Source: [Clostridium] hylemonae DSM 15053
Lineage (GTDB): Bacteria; Bacillota; Clostridia; Lachnospirales; Lachnospiraceae
Assembly (NCBI RefSeq): GCF_008281175.1
Contig: NZ_CP036524.1
Location: forward strand, 496,001 to 560,000
Direction: 5' to 3'
DNA: 64,000 bases
This document shows positions 1 through 8,159 of this stretch, one piece after another. A program made the translations under genes and the position numbers. Under the pieces are notes generated by a model. The model was not told the DNA's origin. It did no database searches and saw only the letters and a list, made by a program, of their open reading frames with translations. How positions within the stretch are numbered: position 1 is the first letter of the stretch; each line of letters opens with the position of its first letter.

Positions 1-1515
1 TCCTATCCGATCCAGGACAGTTTTTATTCTCAAAATAAAATATATGAGAAATATGGTTCCCGGATCCAGGGCATAGCGATCCTTGGCCTTACATCAGCGA
101 TCCTGTTTATGGTGGGGATCGTCTGGCTGACGATTATAGCTGGCAGAAATAACAGAGACGAAGAACTGCACCTCAACTGGTTTGACCGGTGGAAGACAGA
201 GCTTGCCGCCGCATTAGTGATAATGCTGTGGATCGGGCCGGTGCTGTTTGTGGGAAGCGGCATTTCTCAATATTTTGCGGGTCAGGTTCCGGATTACAGT
301 GATACTTATGCCATGGCCGTATACAGCTATAATGCAATTCCAGGCGTGGTGCGAAGCGGTATCGTAGCCGCATACACATGCGGGCTGTTCCTGATAGGGT
401 ATATGAGTCTTGTGCGCAGGATAAAGACGAGAACCGTGTGGAGCAACAGTATAATAAAAAGTCTGTGCAGCTTTATAAAGCAGCTGTTTGTCAATATGCA
501 TTTCGTATGGAAGACGGTGATACTGTTCTGCCTGTTCGGGTTCGTACATTGGCTGGCAGTGCTCAGCGGCGCTATTGTCAACTGGTTCTGGTTTTTGGTC
601 ATGCTGATCGTGGAGGCGCTGGCGTTCATTTACCTTGTACGCATGTCCATTGCCCGGCAGAAGATCCGGTCGGGTATTGAGCATATCTCATCCGGAGAAG
701 TCAATTACAAGATACCGCTCGACGGTCTGAAAGGCGAGCAGCTGATGCTGGCAGAGAGGGTGAATTCCATCGGGGAAGGCCTTGACGCGGCGCTGGAAGA
801 AAGCATGAAGAGTGAACGGCTGAAGACAGATCTCATAACAAATGTGTCCCACGATATAAAGACACCGCTCACTTCGATCATCAATTATATAGATCTGCTC
901 AAGCTGGAACACCTGGAGGATCCGAAGATACAGAGATACCTGGAAGTTCTGGAGGCCAAGGCACAGCGGCTGAAAACGCTGACCGAAGATGTTGTCGAGG
1001 CGTCCAAGGTAAGCTCCGGGAATATAACACTGGACTTTATGAATATAAATCTGGTCGAGATGATACAGCAGACGAGCGGCGAATTTGAAGAGAAGTTTAC
1101 GCAGAGAAATCTGAATGAGGTGCTGAACCTGCCGGAAGAAGAGGCGGTCATACGTGCCGACGGAAGACGCATGTGGCGCGTGCTGGAAAATATATACAAC
1201 AATGCCGCCAAATACGCGATGGAAGGAACCCGGGTGTACGCTGATCTGAGGATCACGGATTCGACAATAACCTTCAGTCTGAAAAACGTATCAGACCAGC
1301 CGCTTAATTTTACAGCCGACGAACTGACGGAGAGATTTCTGCGGGGGGATGTGTCCAGAAGCACGGAAGGCAGCGGTCTCGGATTATCCATAGCCAAGAG
1401 CCTGACATCCATGCAGGGCGGATCGTTTGACTTGTATCTGGACGGCGACCTGTTCAAAGTGACGATAACATTTCCGCGTGTGGCAAAAGCTGTGGAAAAT
1501 GTGGAAAACGAATGA
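1..1515 (+). CDS. Sensor histidine kinase, 5' truncated by the window edge
   Basis: The reading frame is open from base 1, so the N-terminus lies outside the window. The visible part has several hydrophobic membrane segments (around bases 85-145, 205-270, 345-400 and 510-650), a HAMP-like linker, then a HisKA domain with the H-box VSHDIKTPLTS (phospho-His codon 850-852). A HATPase_c domain follows, with N-box NIYNNAAKYA and G-box GSGLGLSIAKSL. It is a membrane-bound kinase that should phosphorylate a response regulator; the partner is probably just upstream, outside the window. The stop is followed 5 bases later by palindromic element A. The ligand cannot be told from sequence. Confidence 0.93.
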   Translation, partial: SYPIQDSFYSQNKIYEKYGSRIQGIAILGLTSAILFMVGIVWLTIIAGRNNRDEELHLNWFDRWKTELAAALVIMLWIGPVLFVGSGISQYFAGQVPDYSDTYAMAVYSYNAIPGVVRSGIVAAYTCGLFLIGYMSLVRRIKTRTVWSNSIIKSLCSFIKQLFVNMHFVWKTVILFCLFGFVHWLAVLSGAIVNWFWFLVMLIVEALAFIYLVRMSIARQKIRSGIEHISSGEVNYKIPLDGLKGEQLMLAERVNSIGEGLDAALEESMKSERLKTDLITNVSHDIKTPLTSIINYIDLLKLEHLEDPKIQRYLEVLEAKAQRLKTLTEDVVEASKVSSGNITLDFMNINLVEMIQQTSGEFEEKFTQRNLNEVLNLPEEEAVIRADGRRMWRVLENIYNNAAKYAMEGTRVYADLRITDSTITFSLKNVSDQPLNFTADELTERFLRGDVSRSTEGSGLGLSIAKSLTSMQGGSFDLYLDGDLFKVTITFPRVAKAVENVENE

Positions 1516-1520
1516 TTTTT

Positions 1521-1560
1521 GTTGGGGACGGGGGTTTTTTAAAAAACCCCCGTCCCCAAC
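1521..1560. repeat. Palindromic element A (core only)
   Basis: Perfect 40-bp palindrome centred between 1540 and 1541; each arm is GTTGGGGACGGGGGTTTTTT or its complement. It is the core of the GGGGACGG element family found at eight other places in this window. It sits between the kinase stop codon and a probable promoter for the methyltransferase. It could work as a terminator, but its centre is a symmetric T6A6 rather than a loop followed by a T-tract. Confidence 0.9.
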
Positions 1561-1589
1561 TTGCTTATATATGGAAAAAACAGTACAAT
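1561..1589 (+). promoter_or_regulatory. Probable sigma-A promoter of the methyltransferase gene
   Basis: TTGCTT at 1561-1566 and TACAAT at 1584-1589 with a 17-base spacer. The -35 hexamer begins at the first base after palindrome A. The predicted start of transcription falls at about 1595-1597, almost on the ATG at 1598. Confidence 0.45.
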
Positions 1590-1597
1590 ATACTATT

Positions 1598-2749
1598 ATG
1601 GAAGAGATAATAAAATTATTAAACGAAAATTTAAACGATACTTTTTTAAACGCGGTTTTGAGTAATCCGAGGAAGGCGGACGGGCCGTCCAAGATAAAGG
1701 TGCGCCCTGTTCTCATTAAGGATGAACGGATGATCCAGCTGGAGGTATTCAAGGGCAATCAGGCATTTCACCGGAATGCGGCGATGGAGGAAGCCGGCTT
1801 TATAATAGCGGAACAGATGGAGAATATGAAGCAGATGCAGCTGGAGACTTCGGAGGCGCTTTATACGGTACTTATAAGCAAGAAGGGCAAGGTCACGGTC
1901 AGGAGAAAAAGCCGGAAAAAGGAAGCCGGTCCGGCGGATATAAGCCATAACAGGAAGAAACAGTATATACTTAAAGAAGGTGTCGCTGTTCCGTTTCTCA
2001 AAGATCTGGGGGTCATGACAGAGGACGGTAAGGTCGTGAATGCCAGATTCGACAAATTTCGGCAGATCAACCGTTTTCTGGAGTTTATTGAAGATATTCT
2101 GCCTCAGCTTGACAAGGGGAAAGAGGTTTCCATCCTTGACTTTGGATGTGGGAAGTCTTACCTTACATTTGCGATGTATTATTATCTGCATGAGCTGAAA
2201 GGGTATGATGTAAGAATAATCGGACTGGATTTAAAGAGCGACGTGATCCGCCGATGCAATGAGCTGAGTGAAAAGTACGGATACAGCAAGCTTCATTTTT
2301 TAGAAGGAGATATAGCCGACTATACAGGGGCGGATAAGGTGGATATGGTCGTTACGCTTCACGCGTGCGACACAGCGACCGACTATGCGCTGGCAAAGGC
2401 AGTCGGCTGGGATGCGAAGGTCATCCTGTCTGTGCCGTGCTGCCAGCATGAACTGAACAGCCAGATAAAAAATGATGTGCTCGGCCCGGTTATGAAGTAC
2501 GGGCTTTTAAAAGAGCGTTTTGCGGCTTTGGTCACCGACGGACTGCGCGCGGAATATCTTGTGAGCAGGGGGTATGACGCCCAGATACTGGAATTTATCG
2601 ATATGGAGCACACGCCGAAAAATATTTTGATTCGTGCGGTGAAGACGGGAAGAAAAGGGGAAAATCAGGATACAATAAATATATGTGAAGAATTTCTTCA
2701 TGTATCACCAGCCTTGGGCAGGTTGTTAGATGAAAAAGGGGAACTGTAA
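1598..2749 (+). CDS. Class I SAM-dependent methyltransferase, GSTCD-like (Methyltransf_32 type)
   Basis: About 383 residues. The C-terminal half is a Rossmann methyltransferase: motif I LDFGCGKSYL (around base 2140), acidic motif II IIGLDL, and the motif DMVVTLHACDTATD followed by VPCCQHEL, which is typical of the GSTCD-like family. The substrate (RNA or protein) is not determined. The N-terminal part is family-specific and basic. Starts at 1571 and 1598 are both possible and neither has a clear ribosome site; 1598 gives the more compact N-terminus. The frame is also open upstream through palindrome A (to 1478), but that translation reads the repeat and is rejected. The stop overlaps the next start by one base (TAATG), so the two genes are translationally coupled. 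Confidence 0.85.
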   Translation: MEEIIKLLNENLNDTFLNAVLSNPRKADGPSKIKVRPVLIKDERMIQLEVFKGNQAFHRNAAMEEAGFIIAEQMENMKQMQLETSEALYTVLISKKGKVTVRRKSRKKEAGPADISHNRKKQYILKEGVAVPFLKDLGVMTEDGKVVNARFDKFRQINRFLEFIEDILPQLDKGKEVSILDFGCGKSYLTFAMYYYLHELKGYDVRIIGLDLKSDVIRRCNELSEKYGYSKLHFLEGDIADYTGADKVDMVVTLHACDTATDYALAKAVGWDAKVILSVPCCQHELNSQIKNDVLGPVMKYGLLKERFAALVTDGLRAEYLVSRGYDAQILEFIDMEHTPKNILIRAVKTGRKGENQDTINICEEFLHVSPALGRLLDEKGEL

Positions 2750-5208
2750 TGAACATAAAGAACCGATTGATCAACGCCGGCATATTAACAGCGGTTTTTA
2801 TTGCGGCTGTATTTGTATTCAGTTTTATCACAAATCGTGGAAACGACAATATGACGGCAGATATGGGAGTGACGACCTATCCGCAGGTATCATTTTCCTG
2901 TGAAGGGTTTAATGTCAATCTGTTGTCAGGCTATGCCAAGAAGATGGACATACCATCCATGAGAGATACTATCACGCCGGTAAGCGGACAGTCGCTGGAT
3001 CTTAACATTGAGGCCTATGACAATAAGATCAACAGGCTTAAATATGCGGTGTACACGCTGGACGGGAAAGATAAGCTGTTTGAAAAGAAAGTGAAAAAGG
3101 CCGGGAAAAATGTCAGTCTGGAGCTGACCGGCGGGGAACTGCTCTCGCAGGAGCGGGTACTGGAGATCGTGCTGAGTCTGGATGGAGACAGATCTGTATA
3201 TTTTTATACACGTATCGCAGATTCTTCCAATGACAATGTGGCAGAATGTCTGAATTATATCAGTGATTTTCATGAAAATGCGCTGGCTAAGGCAGAAGGA
3301 ACCGGCGTCGGGGCGGCAATAGAGCCAAATGAGGAAGGAGATAATTCCACATTTCAACATGTGACGATCCATTCCGATTATAATCAGGTGACATGGGGAA
3401 GCCTTGAGCCGTCGGTAGAAGGCGGCGAGCGCTGGTACATCAAGGAGACAAACAGCACATACACCTCCGTGCAGCTGGAATATAAGGTGCGCTGCAAAGG
3501 GGAGGAGAACGAAGAGGATGTATATAAAGCGAAAGAATTCTTCCGCGTCCGCCATATTGCAGATGCGCAGAAGACATATCTGCTCGACTATGACAGGACA
3601 ATGGAACAGATCTTTGATCCGACCAGGAAAGTGCTGAGTGAGAAAGGCGTTCTGCTCGGGATCACATCACATGATGTGCAGTATATGGTGAGCAAGGACG
3701 GCAGCATAGTCTCCTTCGTGCAGGCAGACGAGCTGTGGAATTATAATAAAGATACGGACGAGCTCTCCCTTGTGTTCAGCTTTTCCGACGCTGAAAATAC
3801 AGACGTAAGAAGTCTGACGGCAAAGCATGAAGTAAAGCTTCTGGCATCGGACGACGAGGGAAATGTAACGTTCGCAGTGTACGGTTACATGAACAGGGGA
3901 GAACATGAAGGCGAAGTGGGCGTTGCCATCTATTATTACAATATAGACCAGAACTCCGTGGAGGAGAAGGCATTTATATCAAGTGATAAGTCGTACGGCA
4001 CGGCAGTGTATGAACTCGGCAGATTCGTCTACTACAGCGTGGATAAAGACATGCTGTATGTAATGGTCGATGGGACCCTCTATGAAGTAAACGTAGAGAA
4101 AAAAGGGAAAGAGACGAAGGAAGTTATAGTAAAAGGGCTGCAGGAAGGGCAGTATGTAGTCTCTGACGATGGCCATATGATAGCGTATCAGTCCAACGGA
4201 AAGCTGACGGAGGCAACGGAAATACAGGTTATCAATTTCGCAAATGGCAAGAAGCGTAAAGTGACATGCGCGGACGGTGAAGTTGTACGTCCTCTTGGAT
4301 TTGTAAAAAATGATTTTGTATATGGAGTTGCCAGGACGTCAGATACCGGAAAAACAGTTTCCGGGGAGACCGTAGTGCCCCTTTATAAGACAGAAATACA
4401 AAATGGGAAGAGTAAAGTCATAAAGACATATGAACAAAAAGATATATATGTGCTTGAAGCTGAATTTGACAATAATATGATCACCCTTTCCAGAGTCAGA
4501 AAAGACGGAAGCACGTATACAGGAATCGCGGATGATTATATTACGAACAATGAAGAAAAAGAAGAGAGTAATATTTATCTTGAATCATATGTGACAGAAT
4601 TAAAAGAGACACAGTACCGGCTCACTTACGCCGACGGAATCTCCGATAAAGAGCCAAAAGTGCTGAAGCCCAAACAAGTCCTCTTTGAAAATCCTACCGC
4701 TATAACGTTTGACGACGTAGATGCAGCCGCCAAATGTTATGTGTACGGTTATGGAGAACTGCAGGGCATATATGAAAAAGCAGGCGCCGCAATACAGAAG
4801 GCGAATGAATATAACGGCGTCGTCATATCCTCCCGCCAGTCTTATATATGGGAGCGGGGAAACAGAGACCTGCAGCATGCCATCACAGGAAAAGACAACG
4901 AGATCCAGTCTGTGAGAGAACGTCTGAACGCCGGGGATGCCCCGATAGAGATAATGAATGAAATATCGAAGGATAGAGGAATGGATTACACCGGATGTAC
5001 GACGGAACAATTGCTATACGTCATCAATCAGGATATACCGGTCATCGCCATGCTGGATGCATCCACATCCATAATCCTTACCGGTTATACAGAAAGTACG
5101 ATTAGTTATGTAGATACCGCCAGCGGTGAGAAAAGGAATGCGTCATACGAAGGCATTGACGAAATGACACAGGGCAGCGGCCACGCGTATATAGGATATA
5201 TCAAATAG
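2749..5208 (+). CDS. Large membrane-anchored extracytoplasmic protein of unknown function with a C39-like C-terminal domain
   Basis: 819 residues. Residues about 8-27 form a single hydrophobic anchor or signal segment after a short basic start, so most of the chain should be outside the membrane. The middle (about 250-620) has repeated beta-strand-rich units with patterns such as YMVSKDGSIVSF and YVVSDDGHMIAYQSNGKL, which suggests a beta-propeller. The last 150 residues resemble a papain-fold C39-like domain (LLYVINQDIPVIAMLD, then IILTGYTESTISYVDTASG), but the expected catalytic Cys and His are not present. Coupled to the methyltransferase gene upstream by a one-base overlap. I do not recognise a named family for the full protein. 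The TAG stop shares its G with palindrome B. Confidence 0.75.
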   Translation: MNIKNRLINAGILTAVFIAAVFVFSFITNRGNDNMTADMGVTTYPQVSFSCEGFNVNLLSGYAKKMDIPSMRDTITPVSGQSLDLNIEAYDNKINRLKYAVYTLDGKDKLFEKKVKKAGKNVSLELTGGELLSQERVLEIVLSLDGDRSVYFYTRIADSSNDNVAECLNYISDFHENALAKAEGTGVGAAIEPNEEGDNSTFQHVTIHSDYNQVTWGSLEPSVEGGERWYIKETNSTYTSVQLEYKVRCKGEENEEDVYKAKEFFRVRHIADAQKTYLLDYDRTMEQIFDPTRKVLSEKGVLLGITSHDVQYMVSKDGSIVSFVQADELWNYNKDTDELSLVFSFSDAENTDVRSLTAKHEVKLLASDDEGNVTFAVYGYMNRGEHEGEVGVAIYYYNIDQNSVEEKAFISSDKSYGTAVYELGRFVYYSVDKDMLYVMVDGTLYEVNVEKKGKETKEVIVKGLQEGQYVVSDDGHMIAYQSNGKLTEATEIQVINFANGKKRKVTCADGEVVRPLGFVKNDFVYGVARTSDTGKTVSGETVVPLYKTEIQNGKSKVIKTYEQKDIYVLEAEFDNNMITLSRVRKDGSTYTGIADDYITNNEEKEESNIYLESYVTELKETQYRLTYADGISDKEPKVLKPKQVLFENPTAITFDDVDAAAKCYVYGYGELQGIYEKAGAAIQKANEYNGVVISSRQSYIWERGNRDLQHAITGKDNEIQSVRERLNAGDAPIEIMNEISKDRGMDYTGCTTEQLLYVINQDIPVIAMLDASTSIILTGYTESTISYVDTASGEKRNASYEGIDEMTQGSGHAYIGYIK

Positions 5209-5281
5209 GGACACGTCAAAACGAATTGGGGACGGGGGTTTTTTAAAAAACCCCCGTCCCCAATTCGTTTTGACGTGTCCC
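5208..5281. repeat. Palindromic element B (74-bp perfect palindrome)
   Basis: Centre between 5244 and 5245; two 37-base arms pair without a mismatch. From outside in: GGGACACG, a copy-specific stretch TCAAAACGAATT, then the shared core GGGGACGGGGGTTTTTT. The first G is also the last base of the upstream TAG stop codon. It lies between two convergent genes and could also end transcription from both. Confidence 0.92.
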
Positions 5282-5284
5282 CGT

Positions 5285-5776
5285 TTAATAACAGGGCTTA
5301 AAAACCATATTTTTATATTTATTTAAAGCAAAGTATAAAACCATTCCAAGTACGCCGCAGGATACAATTTCTCCGATCCCTACAGTGAGCATCATAAGTG
5401 GAACCGGCAGCGCTACGCCGTAACCGAAACGCAGGACAAACGGCACGATGATGGTATTAGCGGCTATAGGGGGCAGCGGAGCGAGGAACTTATTGTTGTT
5501 TTGCAGGCGGCGGGTGAATACTGCACCGATCAGGGTTGCGAGGCTTCCAAAGATGATGTCCGGAAGTATGGCGCCCCCAAGTATGTTTCCGATGAGGCAT
5601 CCCACGAATAATCCCGGGATGGCGGCGGGGGTAAACAGCGGAAGGATCGTCAGAGCTTCTGCGATTCTTACCTGGACTTCTCCGAATGAGAACGGTGCAA
5701 AGAAATAAGTGAGCACCACATAGATAGCAGCTATCATGGCTGCTTGTGTCATAAATGAGATATTCTTGTTGTTCAT
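5285..5776 (-). CDS. queT: QueT-type queuosine-precursor transporter
   Basis: 163 residues, almost entirely hydrophobic, with about five membrane segments. It matches the QueT family, the substrate-binding (S) component of ECF-type uptake systems for preQ1 or related queuosine precursors; the shared energising module would be encoded elsewhere. Landmarks are FGEVQVRIAEALTILP near residue 32, GLFVGCLIGNILGG, and the C-terminal IGEIVSCGVLGMVLYFAL. The start has a strong ribosome site (AAAGGAG) that forms the 3' end of a preQ1-I riboswitch, which supports the substrate assignment independently. Confidence 0.9.
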   Translation of the reverse strand: MNNKNISFMTQAAMIAAIYVVLTYFFAPFSFGEVQVRIAEALTILPLFTPAAIPGLFVGCLIGNILGGAILPDIIFGSLATLIGAVFTRRLQNNNKFLAPLPPIAANTIIVPFVLRFGYGVALPVPLMMLTVGIGEIVSCGVLGMVLYFALNKYKNMVFKPCY

Positions 5777-5783
5777 TTTCTTT

Positions 5784-5826
5784 CTCCTTTAGTTTTGTTT
5801 TACGAGTGGAAGGTCTCGAACACTCG
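5784..5826 (-). promoter_or_regulatory. preQ1-I riboswitch controlling queT
   Basis: Read on the minus strand: stem P1 CGAGTG (5826-5821) pairs with CACTCG (5808-5803) around a 12-base loop TTCGAGACCTTC. An A-rich tail TAAAACAAAACTAAAGG follows. This is the H-type pseudoknot layout of class I preQ1 aptamers. The loop bases CCTT can pair with AAGG of the tail, which is also the queT ribosome binding site, so ligand binding should block translation. Identified by eye from the layout and from its position before queT. Confidence 0.8.
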
Positions 5827-5876
5827 GTAGTTACAGCCCTTCAGACCTTGGTTTTATGGGCTCCTGAACGGTTTGT

Positions 5877-5905
5877 AGTATAGCACAGAAAGGGGATAAA
5901 TGCAA
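5877..5905 (-). promoter_or_regulatory. Promoter of queT
   Basis: On the minus strand TTGCAT (5905-5900), a 17-base spacer, and TATACT (5882-5877) preceded by TG one base upstream (extended -10). The transcript would start near 5870 and carry a leader of about 95 bases that includes the riboswitch. Confidence 0.7.
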
Positions 5906-5997
5906 GGAATGTCCGAAAGATCCCCAGGAAGTGTGTCAGGGCAGGCAGAACCGGAGCTGCGCCGCAGATTCAATTATATAATAGATGTAAATTTCAA

Positions 5998-6026
5998 TTC
6001 ACCCTCCTTGACGGATGTGTTATAAT
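5998..6026 (+). promoter_or_regulatory. Promoter of asnS
   Basis: TTCACC at 5998-6003, 17-base spacer, consensus TATAAT at 6021-6026. It is divergent from the queT promoter. The predicted leader to the ATG at 6060 is under 30 bases, so there is no room for a T-box. Confidence 0.65.
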
Positions 6027-6059
6027 GACAACATGAATAATATAAAGGAGTCAGTTGGT

Positions 6060-7451
6060 ATGGATTTGATAACTATCAGAGAATTGTATAAAAACAGAGA
6101 AGAATATCTGGACAAGGACATTACAGTCGGGGGATGGGTGCGCAGTATCCGGGATTCCAAGGCATTTGGATTTATCGTCGTGAATGACGGGACCTTTTTT
6201 GAGCCGCTGCAGGTAGTGTACCACAATACGATGGATAATTTTGATGAGATATCCCGGCTTAACGTAGGGGCCGCTATCATAGTGACGGGTACACTTGTAG
6301 CAACGCCTCAGGCAAAGCAGCCATTTGAGATACAGGCAAAAGAGATAACAGTGGAAGGAGCGTCCGCGCCGGACTATCCGCTCCAGAAGAAACGCCACAG
6401 CTTTGAGTATCTGAGAACGATCGCGCACCTGCGCCCGAGGACCAATACATTCCAGGCTGTATTCCGCGTGCGTTCCCTCACGGCATATGCGCTCCACAAG
6501 TTCTTCCAGGAGAGAGGGTTTGTCTACGTTCATACCCCGATCATAACGGGAAGCGACTGTGAAGGAGCCGGAGAGATGTTCCGCGTCACAACGCTCGACA
6601 TGCAAAGCATTCCGAAAGACGACAGCGGAAAGGTTGATTATTCCCAGGACTTCTTTGGCAAAGAGACAAGCCTGACGGTCAGCGGCCAGCTCAACGGCGA
6701 GACATATGCCCAGGCGTTCCGCAATATCTATACATTCGGACCGACATTTCGGGCGGAGAATTCCAACACGACCCGGCATGCGGCTGAGTTCTGGATGATA
6801 GAGCCGGAGATGGCCTTTGCGGATCTGGATGACGATATGATGCTGGCGGAGGCAATGCTGAAATACGTGATCAGTTATGTGCTGGAGCAGGCGCCGGAAG
6901 AGATCAATTTCTTTAATTCATTTGTGGACAAGGGACTTCTGGAAAGGCTGAACAACGTAGTGTCCTCCGAATTTGCGAGAGTCACCTACACAGAGGCGGT
7001 GGAGATCCTGGAGAAGAACAACGATAAATTTGAGTATAAAGTATCCTGGGGGACAGACCTTCAGACAGAGCATGAGCGCTATCTGACGGAAGAAATATAC
7101 AAACGTCCGGTATTTGTGACGGATTATCCGAAGGAGATCAAGGCATTTTATATGAAGCAGAACGACGACGGGAAAACGGTTGCGGCTGTGGACTGCCTTG
7201 TGCCGGGTATCGGAGAGATCATCGGGGGGAGCCAGAGAGAAGACGACTATGATAAACTGCTTGCAAGAATGAAGGAGATGGATCTGAAGGAAGAGGATTA
7301 TGAATTCTATCTTGACCTCAGAAAATATGGTTCCACGAGACATTCCGGTTTCGGCCTCGGGTTTGAACGGTGCATCATGTATCTGACGGGTATGGGAAAT
7401 ATCCGCGATGTGGTTCCATTCCCGAGAACGGTAAACAACTGCGAGCTGTAA
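6060..7451 (+). CDS. asnS: Asparaginyl-tRNA synthetase
   Basis: 463 residues, the usual length for bacterial AsnRS. N-terminal OB-fold anticodon-binding domain ([23 protein letters not shown]), then the class II core: motif 2 [22 protein letters not shown] and motif 3 near the C-terminus ([32 protein letters not shown], split here only for description). It charges tRNA-Asn in the cytoplasm. The start at 6060 is chosen because AAAGGAG lies about 8 bases upstream; in-frame ATGs at 6015 and 6033 lack a ribosome site and would lie on or before the promoter. The two-component pair follows 18 bases after the stop. Confidence 0.97.
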   Translation: MDLITIRELYKNREEYLDKDITVGGWVRSIRDSKAFGFIVVNDGTFFEPLQVVYHNTMDNFDEISRLNVGAAIIVTGTLVATPQAKQPFEIQAKEITVEGASAPDYPLQKKRHSFEYLRTIAHLRPRTNTFQAVFRVRSLTAYALHKFFQERGFVYVHTPIITGSDCEGAGEMFRVTTLDMQSIPKDDSGKVDYSQDFFGKETSLTVSGQLNGETYAQAFRNIYTFGPTFRAENSNTTRHAAEFWMIEPEMAFADLDDDMMLAEAMLKYVISYVLEQAPEEINFFNSFVDKGLLERLNNVVSSEFARVTYTEAVEILEKNNDKFEYKVSWGTDLQTEHERYLTEEIYKRPVFVTDYPKEIKAFYMKQNDDGKTVAAVDCLVPGIGEIIGGSQREDDYDKLLARMKEMDLKEEDYEFYLDLRKYGSTRHSGFGLGFERCIMYLTGMGNIRDVVPFPRTVNNCEL

Positions 7452-7469
7452 TTTACCTGGAGGGTAAGT

Positions 7470-8159
7470 ATGAATATATTGGTGGTAGATGATGAAAAGG
7501 AAATTGCAGATGTGATCGAACTTTATCTGCAGAGTGACCAGTACGATGTACACAAATGTTATACAGGGCAGGAAGCGCTGGATTACATCGGCAGCATGAA
7601 GATCGACCTGGCGATCCTGGATATCATGCTTCCGGATATAGACGGCTTCCAGATCCTGAAGCAGATACGCGGGAAATATACATTTCCGGTCATCATGCTT
7701 ACAGCAAAAACAGAATATATGGACAAGATAACGGGACTGACGATGGGTGCGGACGACTATATTCCAAAGCCGTTCAACCCGCTGGAGCTTGTGGCCCGCG
7801 TGAAGGCGCAGCTTCGGCGCTGCACGCAGTACAACGACGGCAGCAGGGAGGAGGGCGACATCATTGACTTTGGCGGCCTCTTCCTGAACAGGACCTCACA
7901 TGAGTGCGTCTACAATGAGGTTCCGCTGACGCTCACGCCGATCGAATTTGATATTCTCTGGCTGCTCTGCGAGAACAGAGGAAAAGTGATCAGTTCCGAG
8001 GAGCTGTTCGAGAAAGTGTGGAATGAACAGTATTATAAGAACAGCAACAACACGGTGATGGTGCATATCAGGCATCTGAGGGAGAAGATGAGTGCGCCGA
8101 CCGGAAAATCAGATTTCATCAAGACAGTATGGGGAGTGGGTTATAAGGTTGAAGAATAA
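7470..8159 (+). CDS. OmpR-family response regulator, VanR-like
   Basis: 229 residues. Receiver domain at residues 1-115 (acidic pair DDE at 7-9, phospho-Asp in LAILDIMLPDIDGF, Lys in IPKPF), followed by a winged-helix DNA-binding domain (LTLTPIEFDILWLLCENRGKVIS ... HIRHLREKM ... TVWGVGYKVEE). The length and the pairing with the next kinase resemble VanR/VanS-like systems, but no van resistance genes are present, so a role in glycopeptide resistance is not implied. The ribosome site GGAGGG sits just upstream. The gene end overlaps the kinase start. Confidence 0.93.
   Translation: MNILVVDDEKEIADVIELYLQSDQYDVHKCYTGQEALDYIGSMKIDLAILDIMLPDIDGFQILKQIRGKYTFPVIMLTAKTEYMDKITGLTMGADDYIPKPFNPLELVARVKAQLRRCTQYNDGSREEGDIIDFGGLFLNRTSHECVYNEVPLTLTPIEFDILWLLCENRGKVISSEELFEKVWNEQYYKNSNNTVMVHIRHLREKMSAPTGKSDFIKTVWGVGYKVEE

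Noticed and set aside
1478-1597. N-terminal extension of the methyltransferase frame
   Set aside because: It translates palindrome A (GRGFFKKPPSPT) and has no ribosome site; the same peptide-like pattern appears wherever the repeat is read.
8092-8148. Longer N-terminus for the VanS-like kinase
   Set aside because: The region encodes the winged helix of the response regulator in another frame; the TTG at 8149 gives a normal kinase start.
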